A stretch of DNA of 64,000 bases from Phialocephala subalpina. Lineage: Eukaryota > Ascomycota > Leotiomycetes > Helotiales > Mollisiaceae. The notes under the pieces are model-generated. The model was not told the DNA's origin. It was given only the letters and a program-made list of their open reading frames with translations, and made no database searches. Location: positions 1 through 64,000 of the forward strand of contig FJOG01000025.1 of assembly GCA_900073065.1 (NCBI GenBank), given 5' to 3'. A program made the translations under genes and the position numbers. Of this stretch, positions 11,325-22,720 are shown piece by piece (position 1 is the stretch's first letter; the number at the start of each line of letters is the position of its first letter).

Positions 11325-13306
11325 TCAAGCCTTGGTCTCTTCAGTCAAATGAACATGCTCAACTGTAGCATCGACGTGCTCGGTCATCAACTCCTTCACA
11401 CCCTTCAAGCACGCAACAGCAACAATGGCCAATACAACGAATGGGATGATAGATGCCCATGCGAGTCTATACGCCGCGGCGTACGCGTGGTGACTGGCAT
11501 CCAATGCAGCACCGAGAATGGCATCCGTAACTCCTGGGATCTTGTCAAATCCAGCACCAGTTCCGAAGGCAGTGAGAAGAGTGCCAATCGAGGTAGCTGG
11601 AAGACCAGCTCCGATGGCAGCAGCTGAAACCTTAGAGGCGTAGGTTGAGGACAACTTGTTGTTGATGATCACATTGACGACAGCTGATCCGAAGGCACCT
11701 CCGATGGCACGAGCTGAGAAGGCGAGACCGGTAGCGTTGGCGAGGTAGGCGTGAGGAGCTGTGAACTGGACGAGAGCGACGAGGAAGGTGAGTGGTCCTG
11801 CTTGTCCGATACCAGAGATGACGTTGTAGCCGATCTGGGCGTGGTTCATGGCGGGTGTGATAGTTGCGTAGCAGATGCAGACAACCAGGAAAAGAGCGAA
11901 GGTGAAGAGAAGTGGGACCTTCATGTCTTTGTATTTTGTTGCGTACCATCTATTTCAGATCAGCATGTTTTCATTTCGAATCCTCGAAGGAAAGCCTACG
12001 TGAGAGGAATACAGGCAAAGATGTTCACAAGGTTGAAACTGAGCTGGCGAATGGAGATTTTCCAAGCGGAACTCTCAAAGCCAAGGTTAAGCACAATTTG
12101 GGTGGTGACACTGTTGACTGCGCTGAAGAAGATCCATCTGTCGAGCGATTAGCAAAGGATTTCCACCAAATCTGGAGAGCGACTTACCCCTCAACGGCAA
12201 AAGCAAAGACCGAGAGAATGAAGTTCGGGCTTCCCTTGAAGTAAACATGGGGCACCAAACCATCCGATCGTCCCTTCCATTCGTACAAGCAGAACATCAC
12301 AAGAAGACCACCACCAACTCCCAAAGTAGCTGCAACGTGGGCGTCGTGCCATGCGTAGCTGCCTCCTGCCCAGTCCAAACCGAGCAACAGGAGAGTTGCG
12401 CTGCTGATGAACAAGAAAGAACCAATGGGGTCAAACGACCAAAGCATTGCTCCAGTGCTGAGGGTTGAACGACCAACTGGCTTCTTTGGCCAGTAGAAGG
12501 CAAGGAGACCGATGGAAGTTGCGATGTGGAAAGCTGCTTGCATCCAGTAAATTCCTCTCCATCCGTCGAGACTGGCATTGGTGAGACCACCACCTCCGAG
12601 GACTCCGATGCTTGATTTTGTCAGTACTTCGTCGTAAGGAATTGACGCTACAGAAACTTACAGTCCACCAAGAGATCCGGCAACGAACGCGAAGCCATTG
12701 GCCAATGGTCGGTACTTCATGGGAAGGACTTCAGATGGAATTGCTTGAACAATCGAGATGGTTGCAAGAGTGAAACCAATGAGAATACCGCCTCCAATCA
12801 AAGTCGACATGGTCGTGGCTTTTGCTGATACTACAGCTCCGACGAAAGCGATAACCGGAGGGACCGAGGCAAGATATCGTCGATCAACGGTATCTGAGAT
12901 ACGACCCATGATTGGCGAGAGAGTTGCTTGAACAAGCAGAGGACCCTGGATGATCCAACCAACAAGTGCTGGCTCACCAAGATCGCGGATGATGAAGGCA
13001 ATGACATTGCTTGCGCCGACAACGACGAAGACTTGTGCCATCACACTGTCAAATGTCAGCTTTTGCATCCCTGGAAACGTTCCTTTCAGGTGAAACATAC
13101 GCAAAACATGATATGAAAACCACGACCCAAGATCGCCAGCTCAAGTTGATGTGAATATCATCATCGCTCTGGTGGCCAACTCTGTGCTCAGAATCGACTC
13201 CATCTGGTGTCGAAGGAGGAGGAGGAGCAGTCTCAGTATTCGTAGCCTCAAGCCCCTTCTCCGAAGACAAAGTTTCCTCCGGTCTATCCTCAGTCTTGTT
13301 CTCCAT
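11325..13306 (-). CDS. MFS transporter, TRI12 / DHA2-type drug-toxin efflux family
   Basis: A 591-aa integral membrane transporter, probably proton-driven export at the plasma membrane. Five exons on the minus strand: 13306-13101, 13045-12662, 12610-12188, 12137-12000 and 11949-11325. The introns are 50-55 nt with GTATGT/GTAAGT/GTAGGC donors, and the frame closes exactly. An N-terminal polar stretch is rich in E and P (PPPPST). Family hallmarks are GRISDTVDRRYL, AIPSEVLPMKYRPLANGF, GWIFFSAVNSVTTQIVLN, WYATKYKDMK and GLAFSARAIGGAFGSA, all typical of the fungal TRI12-like group (PF06609), which also includes siderophore and general drug exporters. The substrate cannot be inferred. The start is the ATG at 13306 (AGTCATGG context); an in-frame GTG further upstream is not a credible start. 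It is the first gene next to the RIP isochore yet shows no disabling change. Confidence 0.9.
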
Positions 13307-14325
13307 GACTCTTCGTTTCTGTTCCCAAAACGTGTAGTTCTGAACTGCCAAGATGCCCTTCAAGTACGGCACTGCTACCTACCTAACTCGACAGATTAAA
13401 ACAAGGAATGAAAGATGACGGCGGGCCGAAGGCGCGGTATAAAAGGTTTGGTTGAGGGGACACAAGAAAAGAAGCAGACGGTCCCTCTAGAACTATATAT
13501 TTGGACGTTTGCAGCATCGGTCAGCATTACCACGCTTCGAGCAGGGAACAGGAATGCATGGCCGCACGGTCGCATGTAACCCTCTCCAGGATCATTCATT
13601 GGCAATATGCAGAAGCGTACATTAGCGACTGGTATTCATCCGTTCCCAAATCTCGTTCAAACCCAGAGACGAAGGTTTTACGTGGATGCATGCTTTATTG
13701 GTTGAGGGTCAGGAGTCGGCAGTTGGTTTATCGTGTTGTTTAGCCTGGGTCCTAGGTTTGGGGGTCGACTTTTTGGCGTGGGCGAATTGAGTTGCGTTGA
13801 CACGTCAAGGGTGCTAATGCATGGGTTCGCGGGCACTAGTGCTTGTGGCTGCTTCATCACGGCTCGGAGGTGAGTTCTTTTTGGGAATCTTGGGAGAAGG
13901 AAGACCAAGAACTCGCGCCATGCCGTTCTGGAAGGATTTTGGAAGCCTCGGGATTTTCAACGTTTCTGTGGTAATCTTGAGCGGTTATCTTGTCGTGCCA
14001 TGTTGAGACTTTGTAATTTAACCGGATGGATTTGGTTGGTGTGATTTTCAAGCAGTTTTAGGCTGAGGAGAGTTTGCGAGTGGTTCCGTGGTATTGGGAT
14101 TTGGGAATCGGTCGAGGCATCCCTCCGTGGACTTGCTTGCAGCGAATGAAAAGTTTCAACCAAAATTGGATTCTATCTGGCTGTCTGGCAATAATTCAGT
14201 TGATAGGTACAGGATCCAAAAATACATTTGTTTGAACTATGTACATGAACAGATGGTGCTGTTGTCCACTTCGCCGCATTGGGTACGGGTATCTGTTGGT
14301 GCTGGCAGTTCGGATGGCTGAGCCT
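13307..14325. other. intergenic, upstream of the MFS gene and downstream of the rhodopsin-domain gene
   Basis: No supported gene. Short open stretches on both strands have no recognisable product. A TATAAAAG motif lies at about 13439 on the + strand, but no + strand gene follows it. The pyrimidine-rich region at about 13310-13500 (read on the minus strand) is a plausible promoter of the MFS gene. Confidence 0.5.
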
Positions 14326-15797
14326 CTATGGTTCCGATTTACCCTTCGGGAGAACCTTTGATGACCCGATGTATGATTCCTCAACCGTGAATTCCCTTTC
14401 GTACTCGATTCCTCCAAGCTTGTTGACGATATGTTCCTCACTTCCTCCTAGTGTAGCACCGCCTGTAGCATGCGCAGAATATGTAGACTCCTTTCTCTCC
14501 TTGAATCTGGTGGACCGGAGACCGCTTCCATTTCTTTCTTCGCCGCTCAGGGGCATCATCTGATGGGCGTATCCATGTCGTGTTCTTGAGGTCACAGCTC
14601 GATCTCGGATTGACTTCGTGAAGAGAGGTTTCATTGCTAGAAGATCGATCAGCACTTCGCGTATCTGCAGCCATCGAAGATCTCTTACCTGGTACTGAAG
14701 CGCAGATCATGGCCACATTTATCTCAATCATGGACCAAATGTTAATAGGAACTCCATCCCAGAAAGGATCTTTGGAGTCCGTGAAAACCTTGATCGTGTA
14801 TAACCGAATGATACTAGGGAAAGATCAGTTTTGCCTCCAGACAGTACACAGTAGGTACAAACCTCGAGATACACGAAAAGCCTCCTACACCGAAAATTAC
14901 AAACAGGACAATCTTGTCTCTGGCGTTTCTCTTGATATCTTTGAGAGTTCTGATCGGAAGTGCCAAAATGACAATGTCTATAATGATGTTGACAACCGCA
15001 AGCACTATCACAGGACGTCAGCTCGAACTATCTCGATGGTGTTGTAAGCATGAATTACCATAGAAATACGCTTCTGTGTTGATGCACTTCTTCTTGTACT
15101 TTCCTACCAAGTCCCAGTTGCTCTGCACAGGCAAGCATTGCAAGGTACTTGTGGTCTGGCTACCAAACCAAAAGAGTGTAAGAAAGATAATTGTTGCCCA
15201 AGATGCTTTTCGGAGGCCACTGTCTACAGTCGCTATTTGCAGATACAATTAGCATTCACAGTACATCAATTGCAGATGTTTATACCTAGTCGTAGGTAGA
15301 AAGTCACAATAGAGGTCTTCACAAGGTAAATGATGGTGTTGTAGGTGAGTTGAATGGCGTAGACGATCTGCTTGATGTTAGACAGGCAAGTGCATCCCAA
15401 AGCTTGATCATTCACTTACTTGCAGGAGGTGGACCATATCGTCCAAGGTATCATCTGATCCATGCAGTCCAATGTTGTAGTTAAGCCCATAGCAAATCTC
15501 AAAGAGGTAGCCATAAGTAAAGATCTAGGAATGTAAGCCGGATCGTCACGAACACTGACTCGTAGAGTTCTTACCATTCCACCTATCATGAACCAATCGT
15601 CAATACCAAGCTTTCGTGTGATGACGAATCTTCCTATCAATCTAAGAACCACAGCAAGAGCTGCAATTGTCAGCATACAATTTGTTCAATAAACAATATG
15701 TGAACCTACTGCTAAAGAAAGTGAAGATCACAGTAACAGCTACCATTGCCGTCTGGCGACTTCTGTCAACCGGTCCATCTGTTGCTGTTGACGCCAT
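14326..15797 (-). CDS. fungal rhodopsin-domain (PTH11-like) integral membrane protein
   Basis: A 371-aa predicted seven-helix membrane protein. Eight exons on the minus strand: 15797-15710, 15660-15575, 15524-15420, 15370-15286, 15232-15059, 15004-14863, 14813-14689 and 14636-14326. All seven introns are 49-54 nt and all junction phases agree. The series begins with a short N-terminus and TM1 (TAMVAVTVIFTFFSTLAVVL). It continues with GRFVITRKLGIDDWFMI, YGYLFEICYGLNYNIGLH, QIVYAIQLTYNTIIYLVKTS, WATIIFLTLFWFG, NIIIDIVILALPIRTLKDI and INVAMICASVPAMKPLF. This LGIDDW...P(I)RTL...ASVPxxKPL pattern is the fungal rhodopsin-like domain (PF20684) seen in PTH11-related receptors and many uncharacterised proteins. 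The C-tail of about 90 residues is polar. No CFEM domain precedes it. Ligand and pathway are unknown. Confidence 0.88.
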
Positions 15798-18640
15798 GAT
15801 CGAGGTTCAAGGAGTGACGTTGGAGAGATACTTCAAATTCCAAAAGGAACTCCAAAACCTCATTCTGGCGACGAACCTTCCATCTTTATCAGATCAGGAG
15901 TCAAGAGAAAGATTGTGAGACTCTTTGGTACGGTACCAGTCTACCAGTAAGGATTCATCCTGCAGAACACAGTGACGAATTACGCCTCAGACATCAATTG
16001 GTAAAGTCTCAATCTAACATTGACTTCCAGTAATGTGACAGACGTGCTTCAATCATCCCAAGCCTGTTCATCCTGACACCTGCATGACGTTCGGAAGCTG
16101 TATTGTCGGGAACTGCGTTTGGGCAATCATCCGTTGTGGCGTAAAGTGCACACAGCGTTTGGTGGGATGATATGGCGATCTTGAATAGGATCATCTCCCC
16201 GTATCGAGTACTTTGGCCGTGTCTTGCATGTAGGTGTGTCTCGGTGTGTTCCAGGCGAGATGGAAAGTACCCAATACTTTTAAGGGGTTAGATTAAGTCA
16301 AGCGAGAACCAGGGACCCCAGCATCTGCCCCGGGACACATCCCGTGTCGCAATCCACAGATCAATAAGAGGCACCCAAACCCCCCGCACAGAGCCTTCTC
16401 CGTCTGAAGATCGCTTAGCGTGTGGGTTGATTACCTCGGGCGGTCTGAATGACACGTAAACGTCTACTTAAAATCCAGTATAAAAGGGTAGCTGCGGAGA
16501 GACAGTCCGCTTCGAGAAAGATGCAGCACCGGAACACCGTGTTGAAGAATTCCACGAACGCTGAACGCAACTTCCTTCCCCTGCCGTCTTTCGAGAAGAG
16601 TTTTCGGGCCATCCTTGCAAGGTTCTTGGGAGTTCAAGGATAGACTTTCACACCGGCAGTGCTCGCTTCAGACTTTGGATGTTCGCGATGTGGGGCTTTT
16701 CGCTGCGTCGCCTGTCTCAAAACCCTCTGCCCCGCGGAGAGAATCTGGGGTGAATCCACTCATAATTGGCTCCAAAATTCTAGTTATGCTTTTTTTGATG
16801 CACGAAAGCAAAATTTGTCAATTGATAGACATTTAAACTTTGCGAGTGCGACGGAAAAATACGAGTACCTCGGACCAATAATTTTGAGTTTCAGCCCTTG
16901 CTTGACAGCTGTGCCCCTTGTGTGCTGCTGGACAAGTCGTGATCGACTGTGCCCTTCCCTTCGCTTAGATCACCAGGATACCAAGATCTTGGGTGATTCA
17001 TGCTTAGTGGCCGGAACGATCAGTGATTGGATGGCATGCGCAAGGATGGCCATAGGATCCGACATTAGTTCTCGCTGTCAAGCACCCGTCGGGTCGTCTC
17101 GCGGGTATCTGTTTGTTTTCCAAATTCTGTGCAGGTGTCGATGGCACCTTGGCTTTAGAATGATCCTTCTCGTTTTGGGCATGCAACCGAAATCAGAACT
17201 TGCTGCCCTGGGGAAAAGGTTTGATTGGCAGAAATTATTTGCGCAATCCTGCCGAATGTACCGACTGGTTTAAACTTTTGAAGTTTGGTATCAGAATGGG
17301 GCAGAAGATACTTCCTGACCACGGATTGAATTTCTCCGTTCTGAACAATGGACTCAAACTTTGAATCGACCCACGGTTTCGGCACATCCCAACCTTCTAT
17401 TCGTGCGCTTTTCTCGATCTAGTGGTCTTTGCTGAAGTGTTTCCAGGGTTCAAAGCCGCAACTGAAGGCTAGGGGATGGCCGAAGAGGCGCTATCCACGT
17501 TCTTGGGTTTGGCGGCATGGCGTCTCTCGTTGTATATTCCATTTGCGGGAATGGTGATCCGATCGTCTACCGAGCACATACCGGATCGAAATTGGATCAT
17601 TCGAGAATCTAATTCGTTCTGGGGAAGCGGGATGTCAACGGGAGTGGCATGAGAGAGAACGCTCGGCTGGAGTTTCTCGCCAATATTGTGCCGATATGAC
17701 TCAAATGAGCAAGTTGATTGGCTTCATGCTTGGCGATTGGCTGGAATGTCCTGCTTGAATCGTTGGAAGTTCCAAATTCCTTCGAAAGCCACAATTGGGG
17801 TTGAAATGTAACCTTAATAAATGCATGGAGGTCGAGAAGAACTTTGTTGGAATGTCAAGTCCCGTTTGACGCGTCTTCGGGGCGTCGTCCCACCACCGGC
17901 ACTGTCATTTTGGAATATTGGGATTTTGGCTATGGTGCGGGAGAAGAGGCCACCAGCGACGTTACTTTCTATCTTCAGCCCGAAACTCGATAGAGAAGCT
18001 TTCAGAACCGAACTCAACCATCGGCGTTCAAGAAACCTTCTTCCAGCCCGGACTAACGAACGTTGTGCTTCGCAATTCCCTCGTGTTGTGACGTGAAATT
18101 TGAACCCTCGACCTCGTTCCTGCAGCTTGCTAGGATGAAGACAGTGGTTGAATGCGCCATCCCGTTTCCTGACAGCGATACCCCTTAATCTGGCACATAT
18201 AGCGTTGCGAGGGTACAAGGTTACAACGTTGAAGGTAGGATTGCTACCAGGGTGCAAAAATCCCTTGGTATGCGAACCTCGTTGTTGGATCTCTTCAAGG
18301 TTGCAGTTGCGTGTCTGGTGGAGAAGTGCCATATTGGAATTGAAGGAAGGATTGTGATGCTGGACAGAATACTGGATTGCTGGGACAAATACAGGAACGA
18401 AGAGACGAATGCGGACGTGGGAAATGTGGGATGTGAAGGGGTTGAATGCAGCAACCAAGTTGCCAATAATGGCAGGAGAATATTGAGATCTGATCACTTC
18501 GTTTCGAAGATAGCAAGTACCAGGTATGGAGTGTCACAAAGGGGATGCTGCATCTGCAAGATTGAAGTTCGATGGTCACAAAACAGTTTTGTATGACTGT
18601 GTTGATAGCATGAAGCTGGGTTGAAATGACTGCGGGCATT
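15798..18640. other. intergenic, 2.8 kb
   Basis: No gene could be supported. Two longer open stretches (+ 16659-17273 and - 17814-18497) lack domains, signal peptides or protein-like composition and are treated as chance. A TATA-like TATAAAAGGG at about 16480 has no gene behind it. The stretch includes the promoter of the rhodopsin-domain gene and the 3' flank of the acyl-CoA dehydrogenase. Confidence 0.45.
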
Positions 18641-20250
18641 TCACAACTTGCCCTTTGCACTTGCATATTTCCGCAGGTCCTTTGCTTCCTCTCGAATGGC
18701 CAACTCGCTCATGATTTCCTCACTTCCACCGCCTGTGTATTATAAGCATCACCGACTTCATGACTCGCAAAGAAGAGGGAAGAGTTGAACTCACCAACTG
18801 CCATGACTCTCACATCCCTCGAGATAGCTTCTATTCTGCAAACACATGAGCTAGAGTTCGTGAAGATGTCGCGGAAATTTTACGTACCTGCCCCCTTTTC
18901 CTCCTCTCGCGTACCCCAAACCACCCATTATCTGCTGTGCTTCTCTCACACACTTCTCCAGACACCGCGTGCTAACAACTTTCAACATCGCAGTCATACC
19001 ACCAATCCTGACAGCATTCTCTTTCCCTCCATTCTTCCGACTAAGTTCGATAAGCCAAGTCAACTGCTCAAGAAACGCCTGAGCCGGTTCGATCATTCTT
19101 CCCATCTTTACGAACTTCGCTTTGATGATCGGATTGTCGATCAATTTATGTCCAAAGGTTTCTCTGGTGCAAGCATGGTTCCATGCATCTTCACAACACA
19201 CTCTGCTGAGTCGAATGGACTGTGTGGCGATTCCTTTTCTTTCTGCGTTGAAGTTGGACATGATGACTTCGAAGCCGCGGTTTTCTTTGTGGATGAGATT
19301 CTCGACTGGGACGAGAACATCGTCGAAGGTGATGAAGGTGCTTCCTGATGCGCCGACGCCAGAGTTGTGCATCTGCCGAGTAGTGACGCCTTCGACTTTC
19401 AGAGGAATAATGAGGAGAGAGATTCCAGCTGCACCTGGACCTCCTGTGCGGACAGCTGCTGTCACATAGTCGGCCCAGATGGCATTTGTAATCCATTTCT
19501 TGGAGCCGTTGACAACGTAGTGGCTGCCTTTCCGTACGGCTATAGTCTTGATATTGGCAACGTCGGATCCAGCTTTCTCTTGTCAGCGAAGTTTCACGAG
19601 CAGGAGAGAGAGAGAAATACCATCGGGCTCGGTGATTCCAAGACAGAATCTTATGCTTCCGTTCGCAACACCAGGTAGGAACTTGTCTTTCTGAGCTTGG
19701 GTGCCGAAGTTCACGATTGGGGGAACACCGATGCTGTTCCCTCCTCCAAGGCCCCATAGTACCCCAGTGTACCCCTTTAAATGTCAGCTTTTACCTCTTG
19801 GGAAAGATATCATGGTCCTAGACATACCACGCGTGACAGTTCATCATTCACAATCAACGTATGCCACGAATCCCACTCCTCAAACGGGATATCACCGGGG
19901 ATACGAATACTTGAAAGTCCAGTGGCCAGTCCAACATATCCCATCTCTACATGTTTCTTGAAAGCCTTCAATAACCATCAGCACGAGGTGCAGTGAAGAA
20001 AGGGGCTGTCACGTGCACATACCTTGTCTGGAATTTGTCCTGCAGACTCCCATTCAAACGCATATGGAAGGATCTCATCATCGACATACTTCCGGACTGC
20101 TGCCCGAAGTTTGCGATGGGATTCGTTGTAGTGCGGGGATACATTTCTGGAATACCAGAGGGGTTCTGCGTATGGAGTCTGAGAGCCGAAGGGAGGGTAT
20201 GTGGTCCCATTTGAGGGAGAATCTTTGAGCGTTGTGACAGGAACCGACAT
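18641..20250 (-). CDS. acyl-CoA dehydrogenase
   Basis: A 444-aa FAD-dependent acyl-CoA dehydrogenase that would introduce the alpha,beta double bond in an acyl-CoA. Six exons on the minus strand: 20250-20023, 19956-19828, 19774-19621, 19578-18888, 18835-18795 and 18732-18641. Introns are 42-66 nt and phases agree throughout. N-terminal helical domain: SHRKLRAAVRKYVDDEILPY. Middle beta domain: VLWGLGGGNSIGVPPIVNFG, FCLGITEPDEKAGSD and KKWITNAIWADY. C-terminal helical domain: FNAERKGIATQSIRLSR and CVREAQQIMGGLGYARGG. These are standard family signatures. The protein ends AKGKL, a weak resemblance to a peroxisomal PTS1 that I would not rely on. Substrate chain length or branching is not readable. 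Fungal relatives include single-domain ACADs near secondary-metabolite loci, but no biosynthetic gene lies nearby here. Confidence 0.92.
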
Positions 20251-20983
20251 ATTGTTTTAGAAGTTACTATTTTATTTCTTGAATGTGCTTTGTTGGAGAT
20301 GAAGTGGTGATGCTGTTGGAGAAGGTTGAAGTGAGATGTAGATGTCGCGTAGACGTTGTGTTGAGCCTCGGCACGAGAGGGGAGATCTGCATCACAGGAA
20401 AACGTCCCGAGAGCTTTCCGCAACCTCAAGAGGCATTGCCGCCGTACCGGTAGATCCGAGTGGGGTCAATTCAAGGAGAAAATGAAGTCATATTCGTGCC
20501 TATTGTCAACAAATTCGAGGAATGGAGATCCTCCCCAAGATTGAACCCACATCCCAATGCGTCTTAGTGTGGATTATGTCAGGAGCGGCCCCTGATTTTC
20601 ATCTTCCTTCATCTCTCATGCTTTGACTTCAAAGATTATCCGTCTAACAAAATACTTCTGAGGCTAAGTAGCGCTTACTTGGAAGATATGCTGGAGTAGC
20701 TTTTCATGACAGCTCAATGCCAAGAACAAGTGTTCTCCTCGAGCTCTCAAGACAGCACAATCTATGCTCCACTTCGAAGCCAAGTATGGCAAGATTTTGT
20801 GTTCTAAAATTGTTCCCGTTTTCGAGCATCTAAAAGTTCGGTTTAAATGTACTCTGTTGAAGCTCGAGTTGTTTTCGTTGTCCAATTTTGCTGGCGGAGC
20901 TCGTCCGCCAACATTCTTCCGTTTCTGGTTTTGCCGTCCCCTCACCTCTCAAATAGGAGAGTAGTTGATAGTCATTGATCCAA
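20251..20983. other. intergenic between acyl-CoA dehydrogenase promoter and HET gene 3' end
   Basis: No supported gene. Contains the upstream region of the acyl-CoA dehydrogenase; short open frames here are out of frame with that gene and have no recognisable features. Confidence 0.5.
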
Positions 20984-22720
20984 TTAATCAAACAATGAAA
21001 TGGAAGACTCCGAACCATCCTTTAGTTTCTCATTCTTGCGCTCATCCCCGCTCACAATATGCACGACTCTCACGAATTGCTGTCGCGCATCATAGCGGGT
21101 GGTAGAGTAATGGATCACGTTGCCCAGCACCACAGTCCCCTCGCCGCCGCTGTCACTAGAGAAGTCGATGTTCCGCTTGATATCCATTATTCTGCCTTCA
21201 GCCTGGTGCACAAGATCCTCGTAACCAGGCAGTCGATGGCTGTTTACTACCTGCTGTGGAACAACTTGACAGTAGTACTTGAAGGTACGACTGCCATCGG
21301 CCGCCTGTCGTAGTTTGATTGCCAGAATTACCACAAATTTGTCAAGACTGTCATGAATAACGTCGAAAATTCCGGCTGCAACAGCTTCGATTGCCGCATT
21401 TTCGGCTGCCTTTGCATTTACGAAGGTAAACCCTAGCACGCTTTGGCTCTGATTGAAGGCCGCACCCAGAGTGCGATAACCGAATTTGGTCGTGAATGGC
21501 CCATTTCCAATGGTCTCAAAGGTGAGCAAGAACCCGATATCAAATTCAGGCGCGGTGGCGAACCCCAAGAAGCGAACTTTAGAATGGAAAGAATCCCGTT
21601 CCGAGTATCCCGGCTTTGAAATAACGAAGATATGATTCTCGGGGCCCGCCAGAGCCACATGCAAAGGTGTAGGTTGTGTTGGAAAAGGAAGTCTGTAATA
21701 GACCCTCCCCCTCTTCGCGAGAGGGATGCATATTCGGGAGTCGGGCAATTGGGTGGCCTGGTCCACCTGGAGAATAGCTAAAACTAAGTCCGAGTTTCCG
21801 GTCTGAATGAAAGGTAGCTTTATGGACAAGCCTACGTTGGTAATGTTATATGGAACGACATCCAAATTGTCTGCCCAGGTGGTTGGGGAATAATCTCCTG
21901 AGCATTCAAACACAGCAGGGCATGGCGCTAGAATGCTCGTCCAGCTTTTAGGGACGATTGATTTGTTCCATTCCCAGCAGAAAAGTGACTGGTCATCCGT
22001 TGTTCTCAATATCTCCTCCTGCAAACGGACGAAGGCGCGTTGTCCCTCGCCATACAGCAGAGGAATGTTTATTTCGAAGATGCCTAGCAGGCAATACGCT
22101 AAATCCTCGATGCGCGTCGTGACCCGCTTCGACATCCACGACATCCGCTCTGCCACACTTGCTCACCAGATGCGTCCCCTCATGAGGTATATGGACTCAA
22201 TACCGGTGATCTGAGAAAGGGACGTCAGGAGGCTTCGCTTCGTACCAATTGATTTCCAATCCTGCGAGAAGAAAACAATAACCTCAGGTGCGAGCAACTC
22301 CTGCAAAGTCCAGCCTCGCTTGAACCACTTGCTCCGGCAAAAGAGGTCGTCTTCATCTAATCCTCTGTCACTGTTAAGCGTCGCCGCTGTATCTGGCACG
22401 TCTGCTAGGTATACGTAGCATTGGGTTGCATCACGATACCAAGCGAACATCGAATTGATAGCCTCGGACAACTCAGCGCTGCTAGTTTTGTCGATACAGT
22501 TGGTATCGACCCAGACATATTCGAGTCCATCCTCGCGAGCTTGATCACAAGCTCCTTGGATTTTGGCAAAGCCTGCCTTCTGGGATCGCCGTGAGGTGTC
22601 TTGCCAGTCTTGAAATGAAACTTCTTCGCTGCCCCAGGTATGCGATAGGATGGCGTAGGGCGGGATGTTCGTGCCTATGAATTCCTGGGTTTCATAGGTG
22701 TTTACGTTGATGAGTCTCAT
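20984..22720 (-). pseudogene. HET-domain (heterokaryon incompatibility) gene interrupted by one in-frame TGA
   Basis: A single minus-strand frame of 579 codons, intronless, with one TGA at 22165-22163 (codon 186). Codons 1-185 carry the HET domain: MRLINVNTYETQEF, YAILSHTWGSEEVSF, EYVWVDTNCIDKTSSAELSE, SMFAWYRDATQCYVYLADV and SKWFKRGWTLQELLAP. Directly after the stop the same frame continues with ASVAERMSW, RIEDLAYCLLGIFEINIPLL and YGEGQRAF, the conserved C-terminal part of fungal HET/NACHT-type proteins. The stop falls inside conserved sequence, so no plausible intron removes it, although GTGAGC overlaps it. Either the gene is a recent pseudogene, or a truncated HET-only protein is made, or the base is an error. 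HET proteins trigger non-self recognition cell death. Confidence 0.85.

Noticed and set aside
13307..13372. Longer N-terminus for the MFS protein
   Set aside because: The extension starts at GTG, not ATG; the ATG at 13306 has a good context.
16659..17273. 204-codon + strand open frame
   Set aside because: No domain, no signal peptide, odd composition and no splice-supported extension. It lies in a long intergenic stretch and overlaps other open frames.
18085..18185. tRNA B-box-like GGGTTCAAATTTC on the - strand
   Set aside because: No acceptor stem or A box could be paired around it.
17814..18497. 227-codon - strand open frame
   Set aside because: No recognisable feature; rich in R/S/P with no pattern, and overlaps open frames on the other strand. 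Treated as chance.
11325..20250. MFS + rhodopsin-domain + acyl-CoA dehydrogenase as a secondary-metabolite cluster
   Set aside because: No PKS, NRPS, terpene synthase, P450 or pathway regulator is present in the window; proximity alone is not enough.
22140..22172. Intron hypothesis for the TGA in the HET gene (GTGAGC donor)
   Set aside because: Any acceptor giving an intron of usual size would delete the conserved SVAERMSW...AYCLLGIF block; nearer AGs give introns under 20 nt.
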